From: Bacteroidota bacterium
Lineage (GTDB): Bacteria > Bacteroidota > Bacteroidia > Cytophagales > Spirosomataceae
Reading direction: 5' to 3'
Length of the DNA: 64,000 nt
Assembly (NCBI GenBank): GCA_020161355.1
Contig: JAIUOF010000001.1
Location: 62,001-126,000 of the forward strand
Below the pieces are notes generated by a model, which saw only the letters and a list, made by a program, of their open reading frames with translations, did no database searches and was not told the DNA's origin. Shown here in pieces: positions 1 to 9,124 of this stretch. How positions within the stretch are numbered: the first letter of the stretch is position 1; every line of letters begins with the position of its first letter. The position numbers and the translations under genes are program-made.

Positions 1-86
1 TTTTAAAGTATTTTAACTTTTTACAGAATTTATATATTTTTATGTAAAAAGCATTTAAGTAAATGGGAAAAAATTAAATTTACCAA

Positions 87-809
87 ATGAAAATGAAGTT
101 TTTTATATTAATTAACAGCTGTCTCATTAGTTTAAATTTATTTGGGCAAAATGATTTTAGAAAATCATTAAATTTAAACTTTTCTTATGATAAAAAGTAT
201 AAATTTTTGTATGGTTTTCAAGATTCAGTTTTTAGAGGTAGAAAAGTGAACCAAAATAATTTCAGAATCAACCCTTCCATAAGCTTTACGAACAAAAAAG
301 GTAATTTTTGGGAGTTTAGATTAAATGGTGGTCTTTTTAAAGAAGATTCTCTGGAAACGAAAAGCGTCGTTAACCAATCAGTTGGAGGTGTTCTACATGA
401 TTCAAGGTTTGTTAATTTTCTAGTTCTGAACCATTTAGATTTAACCAAAAAGAGGAATAATCTAAAATTTCTACTTAGCCTAAAATATCAAATTGGGTAT
501 AATGAATCGTTTTTGTGGACTCATGGTTATGACATAAATGAGAAAGTAGTTACTTCAGAAATTGGACTAACTTCAAAAGTTAGATATCGTTTCCAGAATA
601 GATTCTTTATAGATTTCATCCCTCCAATTTTATGTAATTTCTCCACTAGAGTTGGAAATAGAAATAATAATTTACCTTATATTGAAAGTTATAAGAAAAA
701 GTTATCGATTATTGATTTTGATTCTAACATTTTATCAATTTCTAGGAATAACTATAATTTATATCAAACTAACTTTAGAGAATTTATTTCCGTAGGATTT
801 TTATTTTAA
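87..809 (+). CDS. putative exported / outer-membrane protein, unrecognised
   Basis: I do not recognise a family. The 240-residue product starts with a short signal-peptide-like segment (MKMKFF..., hydrophobic to about residue 20, then FGQ), so export is likely. The mature part is rich in Asn, Tyr, Phe and Lys, shows alternating polar/aromatic stretches and ends in Phe, which together suggest a small outer-membrane beta-barrel; this is inference. The ATG at 87 is chosen because it gives the complete signal peptide; a second ATG lies two codons later. It stands alone, with an A+T-rich upstream stretch (1-86) and the convergent aconitase terminator downstream. Confidence 0.6.
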   Translation: MKMKFFILINSCLISLNLFGQNDFRKSLNLNFSYDKKYKFLYGFQDSVFRGRKVNQNNFRINPSISFTNKKGNFWEFRLNGGLFKEDSLETKSVVNQSVGGVLHDSRFVNFLVLNHLDLTKKRNNLKFLLSLKYQIGYNESFLWTHGYDINEKVVTSEIGLTSKVRYRFQNRFFIDFIPPILCNFSTRVGNRNNNLPYIESYKKKLSIIDFDSNILSISRNNYNLYQTNFREFISVGFLF

Positions 810-890
810 GATGTAATATTTAATTGTGATTCAATTAGAATTATATTTAACTTTTATCCCTGTAATAATTACCAGACATAATGCTCTACA

Positions 891-921
891 AAAAAATCCC
901 CGGCCTCTCAGCCAGGGATTC
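891..921 (-). terminator. intrinsic terminator of the aconitase gene
   Basis: Read on the minus strand, AATCCC...GGC, a six-base loop and GCC...GGGATT form a GC-rich hairpin (896-921) followed by a run of seven T (complement of A at 891-897). It lies about 25 bases after the aconitase stop codon. Confidence 0.8.
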
Positions 922-945
922 TCTACAAAACATAAGCAAGAAATA

Positions 946-3216
946 TTATTTTCCGGCTTGCTCTGCGATGATGTTTAATGCAGCACCGGCTTTGAACCAG
1001 CCTATTTGGGCATCATTGTAAGTATGATTAACCGTGATTTCGTCTTTGCTTCCATCGGTGTGGTTGGCCACAACGGTCAACGGCTTGCCAGGAGCAAATG
1101 AAGTCAAACCTACGATATCAAAGCTGTCGTCTTCTTTGATTTTGTCATAATCTGCCGGATTGGCGAATGTCAAAGCCAGCATCCCTTGTTTTTTGAGGTT
1201 GGTTTCGTGAATACGGGCAAACGACTTCACCAATATAGCTCTTACGCCCAAATGACGTGGCTCCATGGCTGCGTGCTCTCTTGATGAGCCTTCACCGTAG
1301 TTTTCGTCACCGATTACGATAGAGCCAATACCGGCGGCTTTATAGGCACGTTGGACAGCAGGTACCTCGCCATATTCGCCGGTCAATTGGTTTTTAACTT
1401 TATTGGTAGCTTCGTTGGCAAAGTTTACCGCACCTATCAATAGGTTATTGGAGATATTGTCCAGGTGACCGCGGTATTTTAACCATGGGCCGGCCATAGA
1501 GATATGGTCAGTGGTACATTTTCCTTTGGCTTTGATCAGAAGTTTAAGGCCTTTAAGGTCGGTACCTTCCCATTTGGCAAATGGAGCTAAAAGCTGAAGT
1601 CTGTCTGATTTTGGACTAACTTTCACCTTTACATTTTTACCGCTACGGGCTGGTTTTTGATATCCTGCATCCAATACATCGAAGCCCATCGGAGGCAATT
1701 CTATTCCCAATGGCGGATCCAGTCTTACCTGCTCGCCTTTTTCGTTGGTCAATGTATCTTTGGCAGGATTGAAAGTCAAATCTCCGGCAATGGCAAAAGC
1801 AGTCACGATTTCAGGTGAAGCTACAAATGCGTGAGTATTAGGGTTACCGTCAGCTCTTTTGGCGAAGTTTCGGTTAAATGACGTGATGATTGAGTTTCTT
1901 TCACCTTTTTCAGCACCATGACGTGCCCACTGGCCGATACAAGGTCCGCAGGCGTTAGCTAATACTACACCACCAATTTTTCCAAAAGTACCTAAAAGGC
2001 CATCTCTCTCTGCAGTAAATCTCACCAATTCAGAACCCGGAGTAATGGTGTATTCGGCTTTGGCTTTGATATTTTTCTCAGCTGCCTGATTGGCTACAGA
2101 AGCTGCCCTGGTCATATCTTCATAAGAAGAGTTGGTACAAGAGCCTATCAAACCTACATCCAGTTTCGCCGGCCAGTTGTTTTTCTTAACTGCAGCCGCA
2201 AATTTTGAAAGAGGCCATGCCAAATCCGGAGTGAAAGGACCATTGATTCTTGGCTCCAGTTTCGAAAGGTTGATTTCGATAACCTGATCGTAATATTTTT
2301 CGGGATTATCAATACAATCCTGGTCAGGACGAAGATATTCTTTGATTCTTCCTGCTGCTATCGCCACATTTCTTCTACCGGTAGCAATCAGGTATTTTCC
2401 TATTTTTTTATCAAATCCAAAAACCGAAGTGGTAGCTCCGATCTCAGCACCCATGTTACAGATGGTACCTTTTCCGGTAGCCGAAAGTTTGTCTGCTCCA
2501 GTTCCGAAGTATTCAACGATTGCACCTGTACCCCCTTTTACAGTAAGGCGACCGGCGACTTCCAGAATTACGTCTTTGGCAGAAGCCCAACCTTTCAATG
2601 ATCCCGTCAGTTTAACACCAATAAGTTTAGGCATTTTTAGCTCCCATGGTAGGCCGGCCATAACGTCACAGGCATCAGCACCACCCACACCGATGGCGAT
2701 CATACCCAATCCACCCGCATTAGGTGTGTGAGAGTCGGTACCGATCATCATTCCACCCGGAAATGAATAATTTTCTAATACAACCTGATGAATGATACCC
2801 GCACCCGGTTTCCAGAAACCGATACCATATTTATTAGATACTGAAGAAAGGAAGTCGTAAACTTCTTTGTTGATCTCATTGGCAATCTTCAAATCTTCTG
2901 ATGCACCAACTTTGGCCTGAATCAGGTGATCGCAGTGTACGGTTGAGGGTACAGCTACTTTTTCACGCTGAGCCTGCATAAACTGCAAAAGGGCCATCTG
3001 TGCGGTGGCATCTTGCATAGCTACACGGTCAGGTGCAAAATCTACATAGTCTTTACCACGTTCATAAGGCTTGGAAGGTAAGTTGTCCCAAAGGTGGACA
3101 TACAAAATCTTTTCTGCCAAAGTCATTGGTCTTCCTAAAAGCTTCTTTGCGGCTTCCACTCTTTCAGGAAACTTGGCATAAGTCGCTTTTATCATATCCA
3201 AATCAAATACTTTCAT
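946..3216 (-). CDS. acn: aconitate hydratase
   Basis: Interconverts citrate and isocitrate in the TCA cycle, using a [4Fe-4S] cluster. The 756-residue protein is the size of the mitochondrial-type aconitase rather than of the about 890-residue AcnA/IRP type. Visible motifs are the cluster ligands in [10 protein letters not shown] (near residue 358) and ACGPCIGQW (near 421-424), the substrate-site segment [11 protein letters not shown] near residue 160, and the swivel-domain loop GEGSSREHA near 640. The ATG at 3216 gives the usual N terminus. The gene is monocistronic, with its own promoter box at 3250-3257 and terminator at 891-921, and is divergent from topA. Confidence 0.96.
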   Translation of the reverse strand: MKVFDLDMIKATYAKFPERVEAAKKLLGRPMTLAEKILYVHLWDNLPSKPYERGKDYVDFAPDRVAMQDATAQMALLQFMQAQREKVAVPSTVHCDHLIQAKVGASEDLKIANEINKEVYDFLSSVSNKYGIGFWKPGAGIIHQVVLENYSFPGGMMIGTDSHTPNAGGLGMIAIGVGGADACDVMAGLPWELKMPKLIGVKLTGSLKGWASAKDVILEVAGRLTVKGGTGAIVEYFGTGADKLSATGKGTICNMGAEIGATTSVFGFDKKIGKYLIATGRRNVAIAAGRIKEYLRPDQDCIDNPEKYYDQVIEINLSKLEPRINGPFTPDLAWPLSKFAAAVKKNNWPAKLDVGLIGSCTNSSYEDMTRAASVANQAAEKNIKAKAEYTITPGSELVRFTAERDGLLGTFGKIGGVVLANACGPCIGQWARHGAEKGERNSIITSFNRNFAKRADGNPNTHAFVASPEIVTAFAIAGDLTFNPAKDTLTNEKGEQVRLDPPLGIELPPMGFDVLDAGYQKPARSGKNVKVKVSPKSDRLQLLAPFAKWEGTDLKGLKLLIKAKGKCTTDHISMAGPWLKYRGHLDNISNNLLIGAVNFANEATNKVKNQLTGEYGEVPAVQRAYKAAGIGSIVIGDENYGEGSSREHAAMEPRHLGVRAILVKSFARIHETNLKKQGMLALTFANPADYDKIKEDDSFDIVGLTSFAPGKPLTVVANHTDGSKDEITVNHTYNDAQIGWFKAGAALNIIAEQAGK

Positions 3217-3249
3217 CAGCGTAATATTTTTTTATTTAATTCTATTTTT

Positions 3250-3257
3250 CAAAAGTA
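3250..3257 (-). promoter_or_regulatory. -7 box upstream of aconitase
   Basis: The minus strand reads TACTTTTG here, a full match to the Bacteroidota -7 consensus TAnnTTTG, 34 bases before the start codon. Exactly the same extended box (TTCGTACTTTTG) precedes prs. I see no clear -33 TTTG at the expected spacing. Confidence 0.5.
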
Positions 3258-3664
3258 CGAATTGATTTTAGATTTTAAAATAGGATTATTTTAATTTTTT
3301 TATAAAAATCCTGTTTTTTGATTTTTTAAATTTTGTAATAATTTGAAAAACAATAATTTGAATGATTTTAAGCCATGAAAAAATTAAAATATTTTTTTTG
3401 TCTAAACAGGAAAAACTTCGAGTTTGATAGGTTTTTTTTCAAAACTACTAAAAAGGATTTTGTTGGTAATATAAATATTTCAAGAATCATCCTGAAAAAC
3501 TCAAACTGAATTATTTGCATAACTTCCTAAAATTTAGATTAAAATCACACCTAAATCAGGCATTTTTGAGGTCTATGTTTAAAAAAAGTTTCGGTTTGAA
3601 ATGATAATATACTTATTTTGCCCAAAATTTCACATTTAGGTTTCTATACATTTATATATTTAGT
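3258..3664. other. divergent intergenic region, acn / topA
   Basis: About 400 A+T-rich bases without a credible ORF. For topA there is a possible promoter made of TTTG at 3595-3598 and TTATTTTG at 3613-3620, close to the -33/-7 pattern but with one mismatch and a slightly short spacer. Nothing else in it can be assigned. Confidence 0.4.
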
Positions 3665-6136
3665 ATGTCAAAAAATCTGGTAATAGTTGAGTCTCCAGCC
3701 AAAGCAAAAACAATAGAGGGTTATTTAGGTAGTGATTTTATCGTTAAATCTAGTTTTGGACATATCAGAGATCTTCCGGAAAAAGAATTGGGTGTAGATG
3801 TAGATAATCAATTCAATCCCAGTTATCAGATTTCTTCAGATAAGGTCAAGGTTGTAAACGAACTTAAAAATTTAGCCAAAGGCAAAGAGGTATGGCTTGC
3901 AACTGACGATGACCGCGAAGGAGAGGCTATTTCCTGGCACTTAAAAGAAGCTTTAAACCTTGGAAATGATACCAAAAGGATAGTTTTTAGGGAAATTACC
4001 AAAAATGCCATCAATAAAGCCATTGAGTCGCCCAGGCAAATAGATATAGATTTGGTTAATGCTCAGCAAGCCCGGAGAATATTGGATAGATTGGTGGGTT
4101 TTCAGCTTTCACCCGTTTTGTGGAAAAGAATTAAAGCAGGTGACCGCAAAAATCTTTCAGCTGGAAGGGTGCAGTCGGTTACTGTTAGGATAGTAGTAGA
4201 AAGAGAGCGTGAAATTGAGAGTTTTCAATCCAAATCATCATTTAAGGTTGTAGCACAGTTTTTGGTAGAAAAGAATAAAGTGCTAACGGCAGAATTAGGC
4301 AAAAATTTCGAAACTGAAGGTGAAGCACAAAAGTTTTTGCAGGATTGTGTGCCTGCAATTTACAAAATCAACGGACTGGAGGTTAAGCCTACCACCAAAA
4401 GTCCGGCTCCCCCATTTACAACTTCAACTTTACAGCAGGAGGCTTCCAGAAAGCTGGGATTCTCGGTTTTACAGACGATGACTTTGGCACAAAAGCTTTA
4501 CGAATCGGGTAAAATCTCTTATATGCGTACTGACTCCACCAATCTGTCTCAGGAAGCTATCGACAACGCCAAAAATAAAATTATCGGTACTTATGGAGAG
4601 AAATTTTCTAAGCCCAGGGTATTCAAAACTAAAGATAAGTCGGCTCAGGAAGCTCACGAAGCCATCAGACCCACTGATTTTGCAGTAACTGAAACCGGAA
4701 ACGACCGAAATGAGAAAAGGCTTTATGATTTGATCTGGAAAAGAGCCATCGCCTCACAAATGGCGGAGGCAGTGATAGAAAGAACGATTGCAAAAATTGG
4801 CATTTCTACCCGTCCTGAAGAACTTACTGCAACAGGCGAAGTTATAAAATTTGAAGGGTTCCTCAAAGTGTATCTGGAATCAACTGACGACGAAGACGAA
4901 GAAAATAAAGACATGCTTCCCCCGCTTACAGTAGGACAGGAACTGGTTTTGAAGCAAATGAAAGCCACCGAGCGTTTCTCACGCCCACCGGCAAGATATA
5001 CCGAAGCTTCGCTGGTAAAGAAACTGGAAGAATTGGGTATTGGGCGTCCATCTACCTATGCACCCACCATTTCGACCGTAATCAAAAGAGAATATATCGT
5101 GAAAGAAGACCGGGCGGGTTTTCAGAGAAATTTCAAAGATTATCTCCTCAAGGATGGTGAAATCACCAATACGGTAGGTACGGAGAATTTTGGTGCCGAA
5201 AAAGCAAAACTATTCCCAACAAACCTGGGAATTATTGTAAATGACTATCTGGTAGAAAACTTTGAAGATGTACTCAACTATAAGTTTACCGCTAAAGTAG
5301 AAAACGAGTTTGATGATGTAGCCGAAGGGAAAGTTTCCTGGCAAAAAATGATAGAGAATTTCTATAAGGAATTTCACAATAAAATAGAAGAAGCAACTGG
5401 TGAAAATGGTGCAAAAGCCGCTGGTTCTTTTGAGCTGGGGGTAGATCCTGATTCGGGTAAAAAGATTTTTGCAAAAATTGGCCGCTTCGGTCCTTATCTC
5501 CAGGTAGGAGAGGCCACTGACGAAGACAAACCCACTTTCGTGTCTATCAAAAAAGGTACTTTGATCTCAAATATTACCTTTGAAGAGGCTCTTTCGATTT
5601 TAAAAGGTCCAAAATTGCCGCTGGAATTGGGTCTGCATGATGGACATGCTTTGGTCGTAAATGAAGGAAGATATGGGCCATATATTTTGTACAATGGTAA
5701 ATATTATAATCTCGATAAGAGTGAAGACCCATTGGCAATAACCAAAGAAAGAGCTATCGAAATCATTGACGCCAAACTTTCAGGTGCTGACAACTCATTG
5801 CCCCGAAACATGGCTGACTATAAAGGTGAGGCCGTGGTGATTAACAAAGGGCGTTTTGGCCCCTATATTAAACATGGAGCTACATATTATAATATTGGCA
5901 AAAATGACGACCCCCTAACCATTGACGATACAAGGGTTGGCCAGATTATAGAAGAACTTAAAGAAGCTGCAGCTAAGAAAATTATCAGAGAGTATCCTGA
6001 AAATGACAAAGTTAAGGTTTTAAATGGTCGCTATGGTCCTTATATTCAGGTTGGGAAACGCAATGTGAAGATTCCAAAAGGAACTGATCCTGCCACCTTG
6101 ACCCTTGAAGATTGTCTTAAGCTAGCAGAAGGATAA
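3665..6136 (+). CDS. topA: DNA topoisomerase I
   Basis: Type IA topoisomerase that relaxes negative supercoils by a 5'-phosphotyrosine intermediate. The 823-residue protein has the Toprim domain (NLVIVESPAKAKTIEGYLG at residues 4-22; acidic metal-binding TDDDREGEA near 80) and the active-site segment YMRTDSTNL near residue 282. The C-terminal third has no zinc-finger cysteines but at least four copies of a G-R-[FY]-G-P-Y repeat unit (near residues 603, 668, 731 and 791), the zinc-less tail common in Bacteroidota. The ATG at 3665 places the Toprim strand at the very N terminus as in the family. Confidence 0.97.
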   Translation: MSKNLVIVESPAKAKTIEGYLGSDFIVKSSFGHIRDLPEKELGVDVDNQFNPSYQISSDKVKVVNELKNLAKGKEVWLATDDDREGEAISWHLKEALNLGNDTKRIVFREITKNAINKAIESPRQIDIDLVNAQQARRILDRLVGFQLSPVLWKRIKAGDRKNLSAGRVQSVTVRIVVEREREIESFQSKSSFKVVAQFLVEKNKVLTAELGKNFETEGEAQKFLQDCVPAIYKINGLEVKPTTKSPAPPFTTSTLQQEASRKLGFSVLQTMTLAQKLYESGKISYMRTDSTNLSQEAIDNAKNKIIGTYGEKFSKPRVFKTKDKSAQEAHEAIRPTDFAVTETGNDRNEKRLYDLIWKRAIASQMAEAVIERTIAKIGISTRPEELTATGEVIKFEGFLKVYLESTDDEDEENKDMLPPLTVGQELVLKQMKATERFSRPPARYTEASLVKKLEELGIGRPSTYAPTISTVIKREYIVKEDRAGFQRNFKDYLLKDGEITNTVGTENFGAEKAKLFPTNLGIIVNDYLVENFEDVLNYKFTAKVENEFDDVAEGKVSWQKMIENFYKEFHNKIEEATGENGAKAAGSFELGVDPDSGKKIFAKIGRFGPYLQVGEATDEDKPTFVSIKKGTLISNITFEEALSILKGPKLPLELGLHDGHALVVNEGRYGPYILYNGKYYNLDKSEDPLAITKERAIEIIDAKLSGADNSLPRNMADYKGEAVVINKGRFGPYIKHGATYYNIGKNDDPLTIDDTRVGQIIEELKEAAAKKIIREYPENDKVKVLNGRYGPYIQVGKRNVKIPKGTDPATLTLEDCLKLAEG

Positions 6137-6142
6137 CAAATT

Positions 6143-6164
6143 AGCACCTCAGGGTGCTTTTTTT
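6143..6164 (+). terminator. topA terminator touching the sirtuin start codon
   Basis: AGCACC, loop TCAG, GGTGCT, then seven T (6158-6164). The last T is directly followed by the ATG of the sirtuin gene at 6165, so terminator and downstream start have no space between them. Confidence 0.8.
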
Positions 6165-6857
6165 ATGAAAAAGAAATTAGTAGTACTCACCGGAGCAGGA
6201 ATAAGTGCCGAGAGTGGTCTGAAAACTTTTCGTGATATGGGTGGTTTATGGGAAAACTATGCCATTGAAGAAGTAGCTACACCGGAAGGCTGGGAAAAGA
6301 ATCCTCAGCTGGTGCTGGATTTTTACAATGAAAGAAGAAAACAGGCATACCTGGCTAAGCCTAATCGTGCTCATCTCGTTCTGGCAGATCTGGAAAAGGA
6401 ATTTGAGGTTAAAATAATCACCCAAAATGTTGATAATCTGCATGAAAAAGCTGGTTCAACAAATGTGGTACATCTGCATGGTGAGCTTTCAAAAGTCAGA
6501 AGTGTGAAAAATCCTGATTTGATATATGAAGTTGATAATAAGGCGATTAATCTGGGAGATTTAGCTGAAGATGGCGGACAATTACGACCTCATATCGTGT
6601 GGTTTGGTGAATTGGTGCCCATGATAGAACCTGCAGCAGATATATGTCTGGATGCTGATATTTTCGTGGTCATTGGCACAAGTTTACAAGTGTATCCTGC
6701 AGCCGGATTAGTGGGTTATGTGGGAAATGACGTACCAAAATTTGTAATTGATCCATCAATGCCGGCCTATTCTTTTAATACCAAAAATGTTGAGTTTATC
6801 GAGAAAACTGCGGTTGAAGGGATAGATGTTTTTTTGGAGAAACTTAAAAATCTTTAA
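6165..6857 (+). CDS. cobB: NAD-dependent protein deacylase, sirtuin (CobB-like)
   Basis: Removes acyl groups from protein lysines with NAD+. The 230-residue protein contains the sirtuin core motifs GAGISAESGLKTFRD (residues 10-24), TQNVDNLHEKAG (near 86) with the NAD-site Asn/Asp, and the catalytic His in HLHGEL (near 105). FYNERR near residue 58 resembles the Tyr-x-x-Arg pair of class III desuccinylases, which suggests action on succinyl or malonyl lysine; that part is inference. The usual CxxC...CxxC zinc module after the catalytic His is absent: the segment SKVRSVKNPDLIYEV has no cysteine. The start at 6165 directly follows the topA terminator. Confidence 0.9.
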   Translation: MKKKLVVLTGAGISAESGLKTFRDMGGLWENYAIEEVATPEGWEKNPQLVLDFYNERRKQAYLAKPNRAHLVLADLEKEFEVKIITQNVDNLHEKAGSTNVVHLHGELSKVRSVKNPDLIYEVDNKAINLGDLAEDGGQLRPHIVWFGELVPMIEPAADICLDADIFVVIGTSLQVYPAAGLVGYVGNDVPKFVIDPSMPAYSFNTKNVEFIEKTAVEGIDVFLEKLKNL

Positions 6858-6859
6858 AC

Positions 6860-6892
6860 AAAAAAAGAGCTCTGTTTTCAGAACTCTTTTAA
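6860..6892. terminator. bidirectional terminator between sirtuin and rplY
   Basis: AAAAGAG (6863-6869) pairs with CTCTTTT (6884-6890), with an inner TCTG-TTTT-CAGA stem. The A and T runs on the two sides make it usable by both convergent genes. Confidence 0.7.
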
Positions 6893-6909
6893 GGATAATA
6901 AGAATCTTA

Positions 6910-7476
6910 TTAAGCGTTCAATGTACCTCTCAATGCACGAGGGATAGCGACGTTAGCTACCGGATTGGCTTCAGGATCCAAAATGGTAAGTCCTGGAAGT
7001 TCCAAAGATTTTACTTTGATAGATTTACCTAAATCAAGGTCTGAAACATCAAGATTAACCAATTCAGGAATATCTTTTGCTGGTCCTTTAACTTTAAGTG
7101 TTCTCAAAGTCTGAACCAGTTTACCCCCTTTCTTGGCACCAATTGCGGTACCGGTCAATCTGATTGGAATAGAAGTAGTGATTACTTTCTCTGGAGTGAT
7201 TTCCAATAAATCAACATGGATAAGCATGTCGTTCACAGGGTGAAATTGTTTGTCCTGAAGAATAGCATTGTACTCTTTTCCGTCAATTGTTAATTTGATT
7301 TCATACGCATCAGGCGTGAAGATAAGTGGTCTGAACAAATAGGCAGGTGCGTAAAATGACACTTGCTCTGCTCCGCCATACAGAATACCCGGAACCATGC
7401 CTTGAGCACGTAGTTCCTGTGCAGCCTGACGACCGAGATTCGCTCTATTAAACCCTACAATCTCAGTTACTTTCAT
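6910..7476 (-). CDS. rplY: 50S ribosomal protein L25, long (CTC/TL5) form
   Basis: Binds 5S rRNA in the large ribosomal subunit. The 188-residue length fits the two-domain CTC form: an N-terminal 5S-binding beta-barrel (GRQAAQELRAQGMVPGILYG at residues 15-34 is the conserved basic loop) and a C-terminal beta domain with the VSDLDLG...IKVKSL pattern. The start codon lies 2 bases after the prs stop, so it is translated from a prs-rplY transcript, the order known from many bacteria. It ends at the shared terminator at 6860-6892. Confidence 0.93.
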   Translation of the reverse strand: MKVTEIVGFNRANLGRQAAQELRAQGMVPGILYGGAEQVSFYAPAYLFRPLIFTPDAYEIKLTIDGKEYNAILQDKQFHPVNDMLIHVDLLEITPEKVITTSIPIRLTGTAIGAKKGGKLVQTLRTLKVKGPAKDIPELVNLDVSDLDLGKSIKVKSLELPGLTILDPEANPVANVAIPRALRGTLNA

Positions 7477-7478
7477 AA

Positions 7479-8429
7479 TTAAAATGTAATTTGATGTTGA
7501 TAATTTATAAATAATGAACTAATAGATCCATTGTCTCTGATTCTTCCGATGGCATGAGCAAAAAGCTCGGCTACCGAAATAACTTTAATTTTCGGATTGT
7601 CTATTTTTAAAGGAATAGAATCCGAAACTATCACCTCAGTAAATACCGAATTGGTGATATTTTCATGGGCTTTGTGCGACATTACGGCATGAGTTGCTAC
7701 CGCTCTGACCGATTTTGCACCTTTTTCCATGATTAACCCTGCAGCTTTACAAATCGTTCCACCCGTGTCAATCATGTCGTCCACCAAAACCACATTGGCA
7801 TCTTTTACATCCCCAATGAGTTGCATTCCCGCGATTTCGTTGGCTTTTTTTCTTTGCTTATCACAAATCACGATATCAGCATCAAAAAAACTTGCAAATT
7901 TTCGCACTCTTGATACACCACCAACGTCTGGAGAAGCAAAGATGAGGTTTTCGATATTTTTGGTTTTCAAATAAGGAACAAACACCGATGTGCCTTCCAA
8001 ATGATCAACCGGAATATCAAAAAATCCCTGAATCTGACCGGCATGCAAGTCAAGTGTCATGATTCGGTCGGCACCCGCTGCTCTTAGCATATTGGCAACC
8101 AATTTGGCACCTATGGCTACTCTCGGACGGTCTTTTCTGTCTTGTCTGGCATAGCCATAATAAGGAATAACCGCTACTACATAGTGTGCCGAGGCCCTTC
8201 TTGCTGCATCAATCATAAGGAGTAACTCCATCAGGTTGTCGGCATTTGGAAATGTAGCCTGACAAAGAAACAGGTCGCAACCTCTGACAGATTCGTCAAA
8301 ATTGACCGAGATTTCACTATCTGCAAACCGTTGAATTGATATTTTCCCTAGTTCCTTTCCATAAAAATAAGCTACTTTACTAGCCAGATACTTTGAATTG
8401 GTACCGGAAAAAATTTTTACCTCAGCCAT
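7479..8429 (-). CDS. prs: ribose-phosphate pyrophosphokinase
   Basis: Makes PRPP from ribose 5-phosphate and ATP for purine, pyrimidine, His, Trp and NAD synthesis. The 316-residue protein has the family's two Rossmann-like halves, with the metal/ATP segment DLHAGQIQGFFD near residue 131 and the PRPP-binding loop VVLVDDMIDTGGT near 216. YYGYARQDRKDRPR near residue 97 is the flexible catalytic region. First gene of the prs-rplY operon, with a -7 promoter box at 8459-8466. Confidence 0.97.
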   Translation of the reverse strand: MAEVKIFSGTNSKYLASKVAYFYGKELGKISIQRFADSEISVNFDESVRGCDLFLCQATFPNADNLMELLLMIDAARRASAHYVVAVIPYYGYARQDRKDRPRVAIGAKLVANMLRAAGADRIMTLDLHAGQIQGFFDIPVDHLEGTSVFVPYLKTKNIENLIFASPDVGGVSRVRKFASFFDADIVICDKQRKKANEIAGMQLIGDVKDANVVLVDDMIDTGGTICKAAGLIMEKGAKSVRAVATHAVMSHKAHENITNSVFTEVIVSDSIPLKIDNPKIKVISVAELFAHAIGRIRDNGSISSLFINYQHQITF

Positions 8430-8458
8430 TTTTGATGATTGTTTCCCAAATTTTCTGC

Positions 8459-8466
8459 AAAAGTAC
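8459..8466 (-). promoter_or_regulatory. -7 box upstream of prs
   Basis: The minus strand reads TACTTTTG, matching TAnnTTTG, 30 bases before the prs ATG. The 12-base context is identical to that in front of aconitase. Confidence 0.5.
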
Positions 8467-8542
8467 GAAAAAATATACTTTTCACCTATTTTTTTTCAAA
8501 TATTGGATTTAAATTGCGTCAGAATCTATAAAATACTGGAAA

Positions 8543-8881
8543 ATGCAATTGTCTTTAGTGGACGAAGTCCCCGAATTCTCGAAAAAATACTTCCTTGATG
8601 TTTTTGCTGAAGCACTATATGATTTAAAGTCTGATAAGATGAAGTTGAAGACCATCAACGGTCAGCAAGTACCGGAAAATCTTAAAGTGAGCATTCCAAG
8701 TAAATTTATCAAGAATTTTCCTGAAGGAACCATTTATAAAGTGGATACCAAATTGGTCAATAAAAAAGGTAAAAAGCCATATTTTATTGCCATGAAAGGT
8801 AAGGAAGTGGAAAGAGCCATTGAGTATTTTGACTACAATCTCAAGGTTCAATACGGCTTCGATTATACTTTTCGTAAATAG
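8543..8881 (+). CDS. small hypothetical protein, 112 aa
   Basis: Not recognised. A soluble, Lys-rich protein with no signal peptide or membrane segment and a mixed alpha/beta appearance; YKVDTKLVNKKGKKPYFIA in the centre looks like a beta hairpin with a basic turn. It is divergent from prs. The stop codon is the notable point: TAG at 8879-8881 takes its final G from the left end of the MITE-like element that starts at 8881; without the insertion the reading would end in TAA at the same place, so the protein is unchanged. Start ATG at 8543 is the first in frame. Confidence 0.6.
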   Translation: MQLSLVDEVPEFSKKYFLDVFAEALYDLKSDKMKLKTINGQQVPENLKVSIPSKFIKNFPEGTIYKVDTKLVNKKGKKPYFIAMKGKEVERAIEYFDYNLKVQYGFDYTFRK

Positions 8882-9114
8882 GGTCTGCTGAAAAACAGGC
8901 AATGGTTTGATTTATAAATTTTTAGAAAGAGTTTATAATATTCTTCTGAAAGTTTTTTAACTAAAAATTTAAAAATTCTTTGCACGAAAGATGCTCCTAA
9001 TAGCCTTAGCCAGAAGCAGTTCATCTACTTCACCAATCACAACTCACTGTACCACAGTACAGTTTCTTTTTATTGGTTCGTAGCTAAACTACTTCTGACT
9101 TTTTCAACAGACCC
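8881..9114. mobile_element. 234-bp MITE-like element with terminal inverted repeats
   Basis: The ends are GGGTCTGCTGAAAAA (8881-8895) and the inverted copy TTTTTCAACAGACCC (9100-9114), 14 of 15 positions matching. The six bases TAAATA occur on both outer sides (8875-8880 and 9115-9120), as expected of a target-site duplication. The interior has no transposase ORF; it holds a CTGTAC...GTACAG palindrome near 9050. The size and lack of a gene suggest a non-autonomous derivative of an insertion sequence whose ends start GGGTCTGTTGA; the parent IS is not in this window. Confidence 0.8.
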
Positions 9115-9124
9115 TAAATAATTT

